Notes: generated by a model not told the origin, from the letters alone. Shown: positions 1 to 9,069, numbered from the stretch's first letter. The stretch is DNA of 64,000 nt from Chryseobacterium culicis (GCF_002979755.1 NZ_PCPP01000002.1:620001-684000); one strand, 5' to 3'. Numbers and translations: made by a program.

Positions 1-62
1 CACTGTTTTTTAATGGGAAGGATTTCAAAAATGGAGTAAGTCAGAAGACCTGCCAGAAAATA
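1..62 (+). promoter_or_regulatory. Cobalamin riboswitch, 3' portion (cut by window edge)
   Basis: The window opens with CACTG, the end of the conserved GCCACTG element. It continues with GGGAAGG and then, at about 38-56, the hallmark AGTCAGAAGACCTGCC of the adenosylcobalamin riboswitch core (family consensus AGTCAGGAGACCTGCC). The 5' half lies outside the window. The element sits about 120 nt upstream of a TonB receptor gene, the usual place for B12 control of btuB-type operons in Bacteroidota. When B12 is plentiful it should repress the downstream operon; the mechanism is inferred, since the expression platform (about 63-180) shows no obvious terminator. Confidence 0.9.
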
Positions 63-180
63 ATCGTTTGACGCTTTCGTGGAATAAAGCTTAGGACATC
101 AATGATTCTGTGCAGTAACAGCTGTGCTTTGTCGTTGTATTCTTATATCCATTAGCGTCTTCATTATCCTAAATGAGCTA

Positions 181-2214
181 ATGGCGGCAAAACAAACTAC
201 TTCTGCAATTCATAAAGCTGTTTTCACAATACTGGTGATCACATCTCAACTTTTATATTCTCAAAAAAAGAAAAATGACACTCTGAAGGAAGAATCCATC
301 AAAGCGATTAGTCTTTATAAAAAGAATTTTAAAGAAATTATTCCGGCGCAAACCCTGCAAGGTGAGCAGCTGGAAAGACTGAACAGTCATTCTGTTGCAG
401 ATGCGTTGCGGTATTTTTCCGGAGTTCAGATCAAAGATTATGGAGGGTTAGGGGGTTTGAAAACGATCAATATCCGTAGTATGGGAAGCCAGCATGTTGG
501 TGTTTTCTATGATGGAATTCAATTGGGAAATGCCCAAAACGGACTGGTAGATCTGGGGAGATATTCTTTAGACGATCTGGAAGAAATATCATTGTATAAC
601 GGACAGAAAAGTGAAATTTTCCAACCTGCAAAAGATTTTGGCTCTTCGGGATCGATCTATCTGCAACCCAAAACACCTGTATTTAAAGGAACAAGAAAAA
701 CCAATCTCGTTATAAGAGCAAAAAGTGCGTCCATTGATCTTTTCAATCCGTCATTCCGTTTGGAACAAAAAATATCAGACAGAGTTTCTGCCAGTTTCAG
801 TGGAGAATTTATGCAGAGTGACGGAATTTATAGATTTCGTTATGCTAAAAAATATCCAGATGGTCAGCAGGCTTATGATACCATCGCAAAGAGACAGGAT
901 TCAGATATCAGGGCAAAACGTTTTGAAACGTCTATCAACGGTACTTTAAATAACGGAAGCTGGAATATCCGTGGCTACGGTTATATTTCAAACCGTGGGA
1001 TGCCGGCACCTATCGTCAACGGCCGTTTTGGCGGAAGAGGAGCGAGACTTTCTGACGAAAATTATTTTGTACAGGCCAATCTGAGAAAGAAACTGTTCCC
1101 AAAACTTGAAACACAGCTGAAAGCAAAATTCGCCTACGATTATACTCATTTCATGGATACGGTTCGTTCACAGTCTATTATTCATACCGATAATACCTAT
1201 ATCCAAAGAGAACTCTATCTTTCCTCATCCAATATCTATTCTATCACCCCCAATTGGGATGTGAGTCTGAGTGGAGATTTTCAATACAATAATCTTGATG
1301 CTAATCTTGATAACTTTTCTTATCCTACGCGATACACAACATTGGTGGCATTGGCAACAACCTATCAGTGGAACAGGTTCAAAATTCTGGGAAGCCTTTT
1401 AGGAACTTTTACGTTTGAAGAAGTAAGAAAAAACAAAAGACCAGGAGACAGCAGAGAATGGACACCTGCTGTATTTATGAGTTACCAGCCTGAGATCATT
1501 CCTGAGCTTACGCTTAGAGCTTTCTATAAACGAATTTTCAGACTTCCGACTTTCAATGATTTATATTATACCAATATCGGAAATACCTATCTGAAACCGG
1601 AATTTACCAATCAGTATGACGTAGGATTTACTTATCAGAAGAATTATACCAACCATTTCTTTAAAACCTTTTATGCTAAAGTAGATGGTTACTACAACAA
1701 AGTACAGGATAAAATTGTAGCGGCCCCTAACGGAAGTATGTTCCGCTGGCTGATGATGAATCTTGGAATGGTTGAAATTATTGGAGCGGATGTAAATATT
1801 CAGGCCGAAATGCAATTAGGAAAGGTAAAGTTAAGACCATTGCTTTCTTACACATATCAAAGTGCAAGAGATATAAGTGATCCGGAAGATACCTTTTATC
1901 GTAATCAGATTCCTTATACCCCATGGCATAGCGGATCATTCAGTTTGATGGCAGATTATAAAGACTGGAGTTTCAATTACAGTGCGATGTATGTAGGAGA
2001 AAGATATGATGTGAATCAGGACAATATTCAATACAATTATGTACAGCCCTGGTACACTCACGATCTGTCTGTTCAGAAAAAATTCAATTGGGCGAATCAC
2101 CAATTTAAAGTGAGCTTTGAAATGAATAATATTTTCAATCAATATTATGATGTTGTCATCAATTATCCGATGCCTGGAAGAAATTTTAAACTTATTCTAA
2201 ACTTCACCTTATGA
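181..2214 (+). CDS. btuB: TonB-dependent cobalamin receptor (BtuB-like)
   Basis: Outer-membrane TonB-dependent receptor, probably importing cobalamin into the periplasm. I chose the ATG at 181, which gives a signal peptide (MAAKQTTSAIHKAVFTILVI then TSQLLYSQ); an upstream GTG at 124 is possible but adds a second hydrophobic stretch. A plug domain spans roughly residues 35-150 (LNSHSVADALRYFSGVQIKD, then INIRSMGSQHVGVFYDGI) and is followed by a 22-strand-type barrel ending in the aromatic strand FKLILNFTL. The 677-residue length is normal for small receptors. The substrate call rests on the upstream cobalamin riboswitch and on the BtuG-like gene that overlaps its stop (ATGA), not on the protein sequence alone. 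Confidence 0.88.
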   Translation: MAAKQTTSAIHKAVFTILVITSQLLYSQKKKNDTLKEESIKAISLYKKNFKEIIPAQTLQGEQLERLNSHSVADALRYFSGVQIKDYGGLGGLKTINIRSMGSQHVGVFYDGIQLGNAQNGLVDLGRYSLDDLEEISLYNGQKSEIFQPAKDFGSSGSIYLQPKTPVFKGTRKTNLVIRAKSASIDLFNPSFRLEQKISDRVSASFSGEFMQSDGIYRFRYAKKYPDGQQAYDTIAKRQDSDIRAKRFETSINGTLNNGSWNIRGYGYISNRGMPAPIVNGRFGGRGARLSDENYFVQANLRKKLFPKLETQLKAKFAYDYTHFMDTVRSQSIIHTDNTYIQRELYLSSSNIYSITPNWDVSLSGDFQYNNLDANLDNFSYPTRYTTLVALATTYQWNRFKILGSLLGTFTFEEVRKNKRPGDSREWTPAVFMSYQPEIIPELTLRAFYKRIFRLPTFNDLYYTNIGNTYLKPEFTNQYDVGFTYQKNYTNHFFKTFYAKVDGYYNKVQDKIVAAPNGSMFRWLMMNLGMVEIIGADVNIQAEMQLGKVKLRPLLSYTYQSARDISDPEDTFYRNQIPYTPWHSGSFSLMADYKDWSFNYSAMYVGERYDVNQDNIQYNYVQPWYTHDLSVQKKFNWANHQFKVSFEMNNIFNQYYDVVINYPMPGRNFKLILNFTL

Positions 2215-3344
2215 GAAAACTAAACTTTTATTTTTTATTTCTGGTATTAGCTTTTCTTACTTCATGCCGTACAGATGATATTATTGTTCGTCAGGAAGTG
2301 GTAGAAGGACTTCCTTCAGAAAATACAGCAATAAAAGGTTTTTACATGCTGAATGAAGGGAATATGGGAAGCAATAAATGTACGCTGGATTTTTTTGATT
2401 ATACCAAAGGAACCTATTACCGGAATATTTATGCTGAAATCAATCCGAATGTGGTAAAAGAGCTGGGAGATGTAGGAAATGATATCAAAGTCTATGGAAG
2501 CAAACTCTATATCATTGTGAATGTTTCCAATAAAATTGAAGTGCTGGATGCTAAAACAGCTAAACGTATTACTTCCATTCCCCTGCAAAACTGCAGATAT
2601 CTGGCCTTCAAAGACGGGAAAGCTTATGCGAGCAGCTATGCAGGACCTGTAGCCATTAACCCCAAAGCACCAAAAGGAAAAGTAGTGGAAATTGATACCA
2701 CTTCTCTTTCTATTCAACGTGAGGTGGTGGTGGGATATCAGCCGGAAGAAATGGAAATTGTAGGCAATAAGTTATTTGTTGCCAATTCCGGAGGATACAA
2801 AGCTCCCGATTATGACAATACGGTTTCTGTAATTGACCTGAATACTTTTACGGAAATCCAAAAACTAAATGTTGCCATCAATCTTCACCACATTAAAAAG
2901 GACAATTATGGTGATCTGTATGTAAGCTCAAGAGGAGATTATTATAATGTTCCTTCAAGCCTTTATTTAATTGATGCGGCCACAGGAACTGTTAAAAAAG
3001 ATTTTCACCTCTCAGTCAGTGAGATGACAATCGTTAATGATAAACTCTATTTCTACGGAAATGAATTCAACTACAATACCCACAGTTATAAAAAAACATT
3101 TGGAATCATTGATGTGAAAACAGAAGAGATTATTGCCAACAAAATCTTTGACAAAGAATACGAAACCGCTATTAAAACACCTTACGGCATAGCAGTAAAC
3201 CCCATTACAGAAGATATCTACATTACAGATGCCAGAAATTATGTATCCATGGGATTTGTGTATTGCTTTGATAAAAACGGACACTTCAAGTGGAAAACGG
3301 AGGGAGGAAATATTCCTGCCCACTTTGCTTTTTTATACAAATAA
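2211..3344 (+). CDS. Surface beta-propeller lipoprotein, BtuG-like (YncE/DUF5074 type)
   Basis: A 377-residue lipoprotein with lipobox FLTSC at residues 15-19. The mature part is made of YncE-like propeller repeats, for example the stretches around KLYIIVNVSNKIEVLDAKT, KLFVANSGG..YDNTVSVIDL and DIYITDARNYVSMGFVYCFD. In Bacteroides, the propeller lipoprotein BtuG sits on BtuB and captures B12 with extreme affinity. The ATGA overlap with the receptor gene, the riboswitch and the fold support the same role here. The alternative is a generic YncE-like accessory of another receptor. B12 binding is inferred from context. Confidence 0.82.
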   Translation: MRKLNFYFLFLVLAFLTSCRTDDIIVRQEVVEGLPSENTAIKGFYMLNEGNMGSNKCTLDFFDYTKGTYYRNIYAEINPNVVKELGDVGNDIKVYGSKLYIIVNVSNKIEVLDAKTAKRITSIPLQNCRYLAFKDGKAYASSYAGPVAINPKAPKGKVVEIDTTSLSIQREVVVGYQPEEMEIVGNKLFVANSGGYKAPDYDNTVSVIDLNTFTEIQKLNVAINLHHIKKDNYGDLYVSSRGDYYNVPSSLYLIDAATGTVKKDFHLSVSEMTIVNDKLYFYGNEFNYNTHSYKKTFGIIDVKTEEIIANKIFDKEYETAIKTPYGIAVNPITEDIYITDARNYVSMGFVYCFDKNGHFKWKTEGGNIPAHFAFLYK

Positions 3345-3358
3345 TCAAACTTTAAAAA

Positions 3359-4552
3359 ATGAACAGAAATACCTTTACCTATTTAAAAATCGGATTTTTA
3401 TCAGTTTTCCTCGTAGGAGTGATAGCCTGTAAACATGATGATGAAGATGAATTTACATTTAATGGTCTTGATGATTCCTATTCCATTGACCGTTTTAAAG
3501 TTTTGAGTATTCCTACCCATGCATCAGGATCGGTTACATGGAGCATTAATGATTCTATCATTTCTCAAAATTCAGAACTTGAATTTATCAGTCCGAACGC
3601 AGATGCCTATCCTCTGACTTTGAAGATCAACAATAAAGGGAAGGAGCAGATTTATCATTCTAAAATAATCGTTACCAAAGAAAAAACACCTTATAGTAAA
3701 TATATTTCCAAAGTATTAGAGTTCCGCCCTGCTGTAGGACAGTTCATGAATGAAATTCCGGAATATATACCTGGAAATACTGCTGCAAATATGCTTCAGA
3801 AAGCAAATGAATCATTGGTGGGAGGGAATTCTACGATGATCAGCCTTGGAGGATATGGCGGTTATGTCGTTTTCGGTTTTGATCATACAATTCCCAATCT
3901 GAATGGTCGAGATTTTAAAGTGCTTGGAAATGCATTCTTTGGAAATGATGCTAATGATCAGCGTTCAGGATCTTGTGAGCCGGGAATTATTATGGTGGCC
4001 TACGACAAAAATAAAAATGGGAAACCCGATAATGATGAGTGGTACGAAATTGCAGGCAGCGAATATTTCAAAAATACAACGGTAAAAGATTATAGCATAA
4101 CGTACCATAAGCCTAATGAAAATAAGGTTCCTGTACCCGGCACCGAATTCTGGCAGACTGATGTAGAATATATCAAGTGGAATGATAATCTGGGAAATCA
4201 GGGATTTAAAACAAAAAATACATTTCATGCACAAAGCTATTATCCTTTGTGGTTTACAGATCCTTCTTACAGTTTTTCGGGAACCAGACTGGCGAATAAC
4301 TTCTTCGATCAGAGCGGTGATGGATCCTATTGGGTAGGAAAATCATATGAATTCGGATATGCAGATAATGCTCCGAATACTGATGATGCCTCCAATATTG
4401 ATATTTCCTGGGCGGTAGACAGAAGCGGAAAATATGTGAAACTTCCGGGAGTCGATTTTATGAAAATATACACAGGAGTTAATCAGGAAGCTGGCTGGCT
4501 GGGAGAAGTTTCCACAGAAGTGGCAGGAGCCTACGATTTACACTTCAAATAA
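3359..4552 (+). CDS. PKD-like cell-surface lipoprotein of the B12 operon
   Basis: A 397-residue protein with a lipoprotein signal peptide (lipobox VIAC, Cys24) followed by an acidic HDDEDE linker of the kind seen on surface-exposed Bacteroidota lipoproteins. Residues about 30-105 look like a PKD/Ig-like domain (SGSVTWSINDSIISQNSELE). The rest is a larger beta-rich domain containing FKVLGNAFFGNDANDQRSGS and KNKNGKPDNDEWYEI, the latter resembling a calcium-binding loop. It lies 14 nt after the BtuG-like gene and is surely cotranscribed. Proteins of this kind accompany btuB loci in Bacteroidota; their job is unsettled. An auxiliary surface B12-binding or scaffold role is inference. Confidence 0.7.
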   Translation: MNRNTFTYLKIGFLSVFLVGVIACKHDDEDEFTFNGLDDSYSIDRFKVLSIPTHASGSVTWSINDSIISQNSELEFISPNADAYPLTLKINNKGKEQIYHSKIIVTKEKTPYSKYISKVLEFRPAVGQFMNEIPEYIPGNTAANMLQKANESLVGGNSTMISLGGYGGYVVFGFDHTIPNLNGRDFKVLGNAFFGNDANDQRSGSCEPGIIMVAYDKNKNGKPDNDEWYEIAGSEYFKNTTVKDYSITYHKPNENKVPVPGTEFWQTDVEYIKWNDNLGNQGFKTKNTFHAQSYYPLWFTDPSYSFSGTRLANNFFDQSGDGSYWVGKSYEFGYADNAPNTDDASNIDISWAVDRSGKYVKLPGVDFMKIYTGVNQEAGWLGEVSTEVAGAYDLHFK

Positions 4553-4588
4553 TAAGTCAATAATACAATCTATTTAAATTAATAAAAA

Positions 4589-6847
4589 ATGAAAAAGTTT
4601 TATCTTTTTATGATGCTTTTTCTGTTTGCATGCTTATCAAATGCACAGATAAAAGTTCAGGGTGTACCCAGAAATGATATTTCAGGGATCAGCAAGCTTA
4701 ATACCACTACAATCAGTTTTTCTGATATTCAGTATTGGGTAGGATCAGGCACCAACCAGGCTGCTTTTGTAGTACAATGGAACGATGGCAAAAACCCTGA
4801 TGCTATGGTTTGGGGATTCAAATGGAACGGAAATGCTACAGGTGAAGATATGCTGAAAGCTATTGCTAAAGCAGACCACAGATTATATACACTGCTTTAT
4901 CAGGGAACGCAGTTTGGATCCGCTGTTGGAGGAATAGGGTTTGACCTGAATGGGCAGAATACCAATGCACTGATCAAAAGCGGAAATGCCACTTATCCAC
5001 TATATCCTGTGAATGGCTTTGTGAATACTACAGCTTATGATTTTGACAGCTATACGATTGTAGATGCTGCTAATGATCACTGGCAGTCAGGCTGGACCGT
5101 GAACGGATACTGGGCATATTGGGTAAAGAACCCTGCGGATGCTGATTTTGGATATTCTAGTGTGGGAGCTTCTTCACGTGTTTTGGAAAACGGTTCATGG
5201 GATGTTTGGAATTTTAATGTAGGATTTAATGAAACTCCTATTTCCTCTACCATCACTCCGGTTTCTCCTTATGTGGCTTCCAATAACTTTACCAATGGAT
5301 ATTTCATGGTGAATGAAGAGTGGTTTGGCCATACCAATGGTTCTGTGAACTTCATTGACAATAACGGACAGATCAACTACCGTGTGTACAGCAATGCAAA
5401 TAATAATCAGGCTTTCGGTGCCACTACGCAATACGGAACAATCTACGGAGATAAGTTCTATTTCATATCAAAGCAGGCCGCTGATGGAGGAGATACTCAA
5501 TATACTCCGGGGGGTAGACTGGTTGTAGCCAATGCACAGACCATGCAGAAAATTGCCGGATTCAATAACATCGGAGGAGGTGACGGAAGATCATTTGTAG
5601 GAGTAAACGAACATAAAGGGTATATCGGTACTTCTACCGGAATTGTTACTTTCAATATTGATAATTTACAGGTAGGTTCTTTAATTACCGGAACGGGTGG
5701 AACAGGACAAATTGGAAATATGATCCGTACTTCACAATATGTATTTGCGGTGAAACAAGGAGTAGGGATTTTGGTCATAAATCCTAATACAGATACCATA
5801 GTGAGTACTATTGCCGGAGGTTTCTATTCTGTGGCTCAGGCTAAAGACGGAAGTGTTTGGGGAATTCAGGATCAGAAGCTGATCAGCATCAATCCTACTA
5901 CTTTTGCAACACAGGTTTACAACATCCCAACAACAAAATATATCGGAGACTGGGGAGCATGGAATGCAGGTAAATTTTCAGCAAGTAACAAAGAAAATGC
6001 TTTATACTGGATCAATTCAATCAGCAGCTGGAGTTCAGGAACACAGATTGTAAGATTCGATGTTACTACAAAAACATTTAACGAAAATTTTGCTGCAATC
6101 CCGGGACAGACAGGACAGTTTAAGCAAATTCCTTACGGTGCGGCGCTTCGTGTAAATCCTATTACCGGAGAACTGGTTCTGAATACAACGGAAAGCGGAT
6201 ATGGAGCTCATTATCAGAAAAACTGGATTCATACCTATGATATGACCGGAGCTCTTATCAATACAAAAACACTGAACGATTATTATTGGTTCCCTGCATT
6301 GACAGTATTTACCAACAATTCCGTTCCTGTTGTGAGCAACGTTTTACCTTCACAGATTACAGCTGGGAATACCACAACTGTTGATCTGAAATCAATAGTT
6401 TCTGATGCGGATAACATGGCGGTATCTGTGGTAAAAACTATAAAATCAAATAGTAATCCAACGGTCGTTTCAGCTGCTATTAACAATAGTGATGAATTGG
6501 TTCTGACGCCGCTTGTTTCGGGGACATCTGATATCGTGATCAGCTTTAACTCAAATGGTAAGCTGGTAGAAAAGACAATTACGGTAAACAGTACCACATC
6601 AACTTTAGCTACAGCTGAGGTGAAAAAACTGGAATTCAGTATTTACCCGAATCCGGTAACTGATATTCTTATGATTAAAACTCAGGAGAAAATTCAGAAT
6701 GTTTCAATGTATGATGCTTCAGGCAGAGTAGTGAATGCACCACTGAATAACGGACAGATCAATGTAAGTTCGCTTCCAAAAGGCATTTATATTTTGAAAG
6801 CCGTGACAGATAAAGCTGTATATCAGCAAAAAGTAATCAAAAACTAA
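4589..6847 (+). CDS. Secreted DUF5074-type propeller protein with T9SS sorting domain
   Basis: A 752-residue exported protein: signal peptide (MKKFYLFMMLFLFACLSNAQ), an N-terminal domain of about 200 residues (AAFVVQWNDGKNPDAMVWGF, then GEDMLKAIAKADHRLYTLLY), a propeller-like middle (about 230-590, repeats such as GGRLVVANAQTMQKIAGFNN and VNEHKGYIGTSTGIVTFNID), an Ig-like domain (about 570-660), and a T9SS type A sorting domain (FSIYPNPVTDILMIKT to the end). It starts 36 nt after the PKD-like gene and is the last gene before a strong terminator, so it belongs to the B12-riboswitch operon. It probably sits on the cell surface through the T9SS. The function is inferred only from this context. 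Confidence 0.75.
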   Translation: MKKFYLFMMLFLFACLSNAQIKVQGVPRNDISGISKLNTTTISFSDIQYWVGSGTNQAAFVVQWNDGKNPDAMVWGFKWNGNATGEDMLKAIAKADHRLYTLLYQGTQFGSAVGGIGFDLNGQNTNALIKSGNATYPLYPVNGFVNTTAYDFDSYTIVDAANDHWQSGWTVNGYWAYWVKNPADADFGYSSVGASSRVLENGSWDVWNFNVGFNETPISSTITPVSPYVASNNFTNGYFMVNEEWFGHTNGSVNFIDNNGQINYRVYSNANNNQAFGATTQYGTIYGDKFYFISKQAADGGDTQYTPGGRLVVANAQTMQKIAGFNNIGGGDGRSFVGVNEHKGYIGTSTGIVTFNIDNLQVGSLITGTGGTGQIGNMIRTSQYVFAVKQGVGILVINPNTDTIVSTIAGGFYSVAQAKDGSVWGIQDQKLISINPTTFATQVYNIPTTKYIGDWGAWNAGKFSASNKENALYWINSISSWSSGTQIVRFDVTTKTFNENFAAIPGQTGQFKQIPYGAALRVNPITGELVLNTTESGYGAHYQKNWIHTYDMTGALINTKTLNDYYWFPALTVFTNNSVPVVSNVLPSQITAGNTTTVDLKSIVSDADNMAVSVVKTIKSNSNPTVVSAAINNSDELVLTPLVSGTSDIVISFNSNGKLVEKTITVNSTTSTLATAEVKKLEFSIYPNPVTDILMIKTQEKIQNVSMYDASGRVVNAPLNNGQINVSSLPKGIYILKAVTDKAVYQQKVIKN

Positions 6848-6879
6848 TAGTATTTTAGTTCGTAATCTTGTTAATAAAA

Positions 6880-6908
6880 CCCCTGATCAGTTTTGATCAG
6901 GGGTTTTT
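6880..6908 (+). terminator. Rho-independent terminator of the B12 operon
   Basis: A perfect 10-bp stem (CCCCTGATCA / TGATCAGGGG) with a GTTT loop, followed by TTTTTAT, placed 33 nt after the last gene of the operon. Confidence 0.9.
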
Positions 6909-6962
6909 ATTTATCATTCAACATCATTATCATTATGAACCGGATATGATTCTATATTGGAT

Positions 6963-6999
6963 ATAAAAAACCCGGCAAGCTTGAAAAGCTTGCCGGGTT
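6963..6999 (-). terminator. Terminator of the minus-strand T9SS gene
   Basis: A 14-bp stem (AACCCGGCAAGCTT / AAGCTTGCCGGGTT, 3-nt loop). On the minus strand it is followed by a T run, about 20 nt past the stop codon of the gene at 7019-7807. It may also act weakly on the plus strand. Confidence 0.85.
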
Positions 7000-7018
7000 C
7001 GATTTGTTATGTATTTTT

Positions 7019-7807
7019 TTATTTAACGATCACTTTTTTAGAATATGTTTTTCCCTCTTTAGTGGTAATATTCATGATGTATACTCCTTGTGGCTGTTTT
7101 GTTTCAAATGTATTTGATGTCAGCTTAGAGCGGAATACTTCTTTTCCTGATGTATTCGTTAGAGTAACCTCTGAACCTTCAGCAGAAACATTTTTGTCAA
7201 GAGTGAATTGCCCGTTCTGGCTGTGAGCCATGAAATTGATGAATGGATCTTTGTACTGATAAGCATAATATACTCTAAGCTCACCACCAATATTCAATAA
7301 TCCTGAATTTACATTGATTTTGATACGGTCAAAAGGAATGTTCATGTTAAGTTCAATTTCAGCTTTGCTCGGATCTCCGGCTCCAAGGTTGATCAGAGTA
7401 CTGGTAAGACTTTGGTAATCGTTGTTGGAAACATCTCCGTTAAATGTTTCAATGGTTACACCTCCCAATACCTGAGCAGATAATGGAGTCCCATTGGAAC
7501 CAATTCCAACCACAAGCTTATTGGTGTTGTTCGCGATATTAGTCGTTGGGAAGATCAATGTCTGTTCCGTTCTTGCCAAAAGACCTACTGAAACCTGAAT
7601 GGTGGAGTAATCACTTTCGTTACTTCCTAACGCATTTTGAGGATTCAATACACCACAGCCTAAGCATACTCCTAGTACCTGATTGGTTTGGCTGCTTGCA
7701 TAGGTTTTTACAATCTGTGCAAAAGACATTGTGCTTGTTAAAAATAGGAACGATGCCAAAACTGCAGCTTTCATCGTGCGTTGGCTAAGTAATAAATAAG
7801 TTTTCAT
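7019..7807 (-). CDS. T9SS type A sorting domain protein, CLGC family, copy 1
   Basis: A 262-residue exported protein of unknown function. The signal peptide ends at TSTMSFAQ (about residue 31). The mature domain of about 160 residues contains GVCLGCGVLNPQNALGSNES, hydrophobic strands (TLIFPTTNIANNTNKLVVGI) and a DRIKINVNSGLLNIGGELRV stretch ending in YYAYQYKDP. The last 75 residues are a T9SS type A sorting domain (VTLTNTSGKEVFRSKL, then GVYIMNITTKEGKTYSKKVI). It is a tandem paralogue of the next gene upstream, sharing the CLGC motif, the YYAYQ motif and the sorting domain. Its own terminator, and one between the copies, suggest separate transcripts. The fold looks like a carbohydrate-binding or adhesin-type beta sandwich, which is only a guess. 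Confidence 0.75.
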   Translation of the reverse strand: MKTYLLLSQRTMKAAVLASFLFLTSTMSFAQIVKTYASSQTNQVLGVCLGCGVLNPQNALGSNESDYSTIQVSVGLLARTEQTLIFPTTNIANNTNKLVVGIGSNGTPLSAQVLGGVTIETFNGDVSNNDYQSLTSTLINLGAGDPSKAEIELNMNIPFDRIKINVNSGLLNIGGELRVYYAYQYKDPFINFMAHSQNGQFTLDKNVSAEGSEVTLTNTSGKEVFRSKLTSNTFETKQPQGVYIMNITTKEGKTYSKKVIVK

Positions 7808-7980
7808 ATGTTGAAAAATTTTGGGTTTTAGCTTTTTGTAAATTTATAAATAAAATGATTATGTTGCTTATTTTATTTCATATTTCTGTGATTTGTTAAT
7901 GATTTGTTGATATTTATGGTTGTGAATTTGTTTTTATTTAATGATTGATGTTTTTGTATTTCTCTGAAAATGAAGACAAA

Positions 7981-8013
7981 AAATACGACAGACCTAAAAA
8001 GACTGCCGTATTT
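7981..8013 (-). terminator. Terminator between the two CLGC-family paralogues
   Basis: AAATACGACAG pairs with CTGCCGTATTT (10 of 11 pairs) around an 11-nt loop, and a T-rich run follows on the minus strand. It lies just after the stop codon of the gene ending at 8031. Confidence 0.65.
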
Positions 8014-8030
8014 ATTTATCGCTTATTGAA

Positions 8031-8804
8031 TTATTTAATTACAATTTTTCTGGAGTATGTTTTCCCTTCTTTGGTTTTTACATTCATGATATAAACACCT
8101 TCTGATTGTTTGGATTCAAATGTGTTTGATTTCAATTGGGAACGGAACACTTCTTTTCCTGATGTATTATATAGAGTGACCTCAGAGCCTTCCAAAGCTA
8201 CGTTTCCTCCAAGAGTTACCTGTCCGTTTAAGCTGTGAGCCAAAATGTTTGCCAATGGATCCTGGTAAGCATAATAAATTCTGAATCCGCCGCCAAGGCT
8301 TAATACACCTCCTGTTAAGCCTATTCTTATCCCGTCATAAGGTTTTGCCGGTTTGAATTCTACGGTACCTCTGTTCGGCGTGGCTCCCAGTTTAAGAAGG
8401 CTGACATCAATGGTTCTGTGGTCTTCATTAGAAGTTCCCCCGTTCATTGTTTCAAGAGTTACTCCGCTTAATAGTTGTACAGATAAAGGAATATTGTCTG
8501 TACCGATTCCTACAACCAACCTTGTGTCTGATCTTAGGTCAGGGAAAATCAGTGTCTGCTGAATTCCTCCCAATAGTGCTGTTCCCAATACCATTGTTGA
8601 ATAATCGTCTTCGTTATATCCTACAGCGTTAAGTGGGTTATCTATACGACATCCCAGGCAGGCTACTCCGAATACACCCGAACTTTGGGCATGGGCGTAA
8701 ATTCTGTTTTGTGCAAAAGACATTGTGCTGGCTGAAAATAGAAATAAAGCCATCAGCCCGGCTTTGAAAGAGAATGGATTCCCCGAAAGTAAATTGAATT
8801 TCAT
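8031..8804 (-). CDS. T9SS type A sorting domain protein, CLGC family, copy 2
   Basis: A paralogue of the gene at 7019-7807, 257 residues from the start chosen here. The signal peptide ends at SASTMSFAQ. The mature domain carries GVACLGCRIDNPLNAVGYNE, LIFPDLRSDTRLVVGIGTDN and FRIYYAYQDP, each matching the sister copy, and then the same sorting domain (EVFRSQLKSNTFESKQSEGV). An in-frame ATG at 8837 exists, but a TAAATTTG -7 element at 8835-8842 overlaps it, so the start at 8804 is preferred. Function unknown. Secretion by the T9SS and duplication are seen directly; surface display is inferred. Confidence 0.75.
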   Translation of the reverse strand: MKFNLLSGNPFSFKAGLMALFLFSASTMSFAQNRIYAHAQSSGVFGVACLGCRIDNPLNAVGYNEDDYSTMVLGTALLGGIQQTLIFPDLRSDTRLVVGIGTDNIPLSVQLLSGVTLETMNGGTSNEDHRTIDVSLLKLGATPNRGTVEFKPAKPYDGIRIGLTGGVLSLGGGFRIYYAYQDPLANILAHSLNGQVTLGGNVALEGSEVTLYNTSGKEVFRSQLKSNTFESKQSEGVYIMNVKTKEGKTYSRKIVIK

Positions 8805-8834
8805 GTTATATATTTTAAAATGAATAGTTTTATT

Positions 8835-8869
8835 CAAATTTAAGGATTAGTGGAATAATGAGAAAGCAA
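8835..8869 (-). promoter_or_regulatory. Probable promoter of CLGC copy 2
   Basis: On the minus strand, TAAATTTG (8835-8842) matches the Bacteroidota -7 consensus TAnnTTTG. A TTG lies 24 nt upstream (8867-8869), slightly beyond the usual 17-23 nt. Confidence 0.5.
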
Positions 8870-9069
8870 TATTTCCATTATTGGTGATATTTTTAATGAA
8901 ATTTAATATGACTGTAGAGTAGAGTATAAACAGTTTGGTAAATGAGAAGCGCAATCCAGGAAAAGGATTGTTTTCATCCGGCAGTAATCCGTATAATCAA
9001 TTGGTGAGAATGCTTAAAACGTTGGTGTTTTTGGAAAAGAAGTACCGGAATGTCATGTATAGAAACGAA

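Noticed and set aside
124..180. GTG start giving a 19-residue longer BtuB-like protein
   Set aside because: It adds a second hydrophobic stretch before a good signal peptide that begins at the ATG at 181.
8952..8970. CAATCC/GGATTG hairpin as a small RNA or terminator
   Set aside because: The stem is only 6 bp and no gene ends nearby in the right direction.
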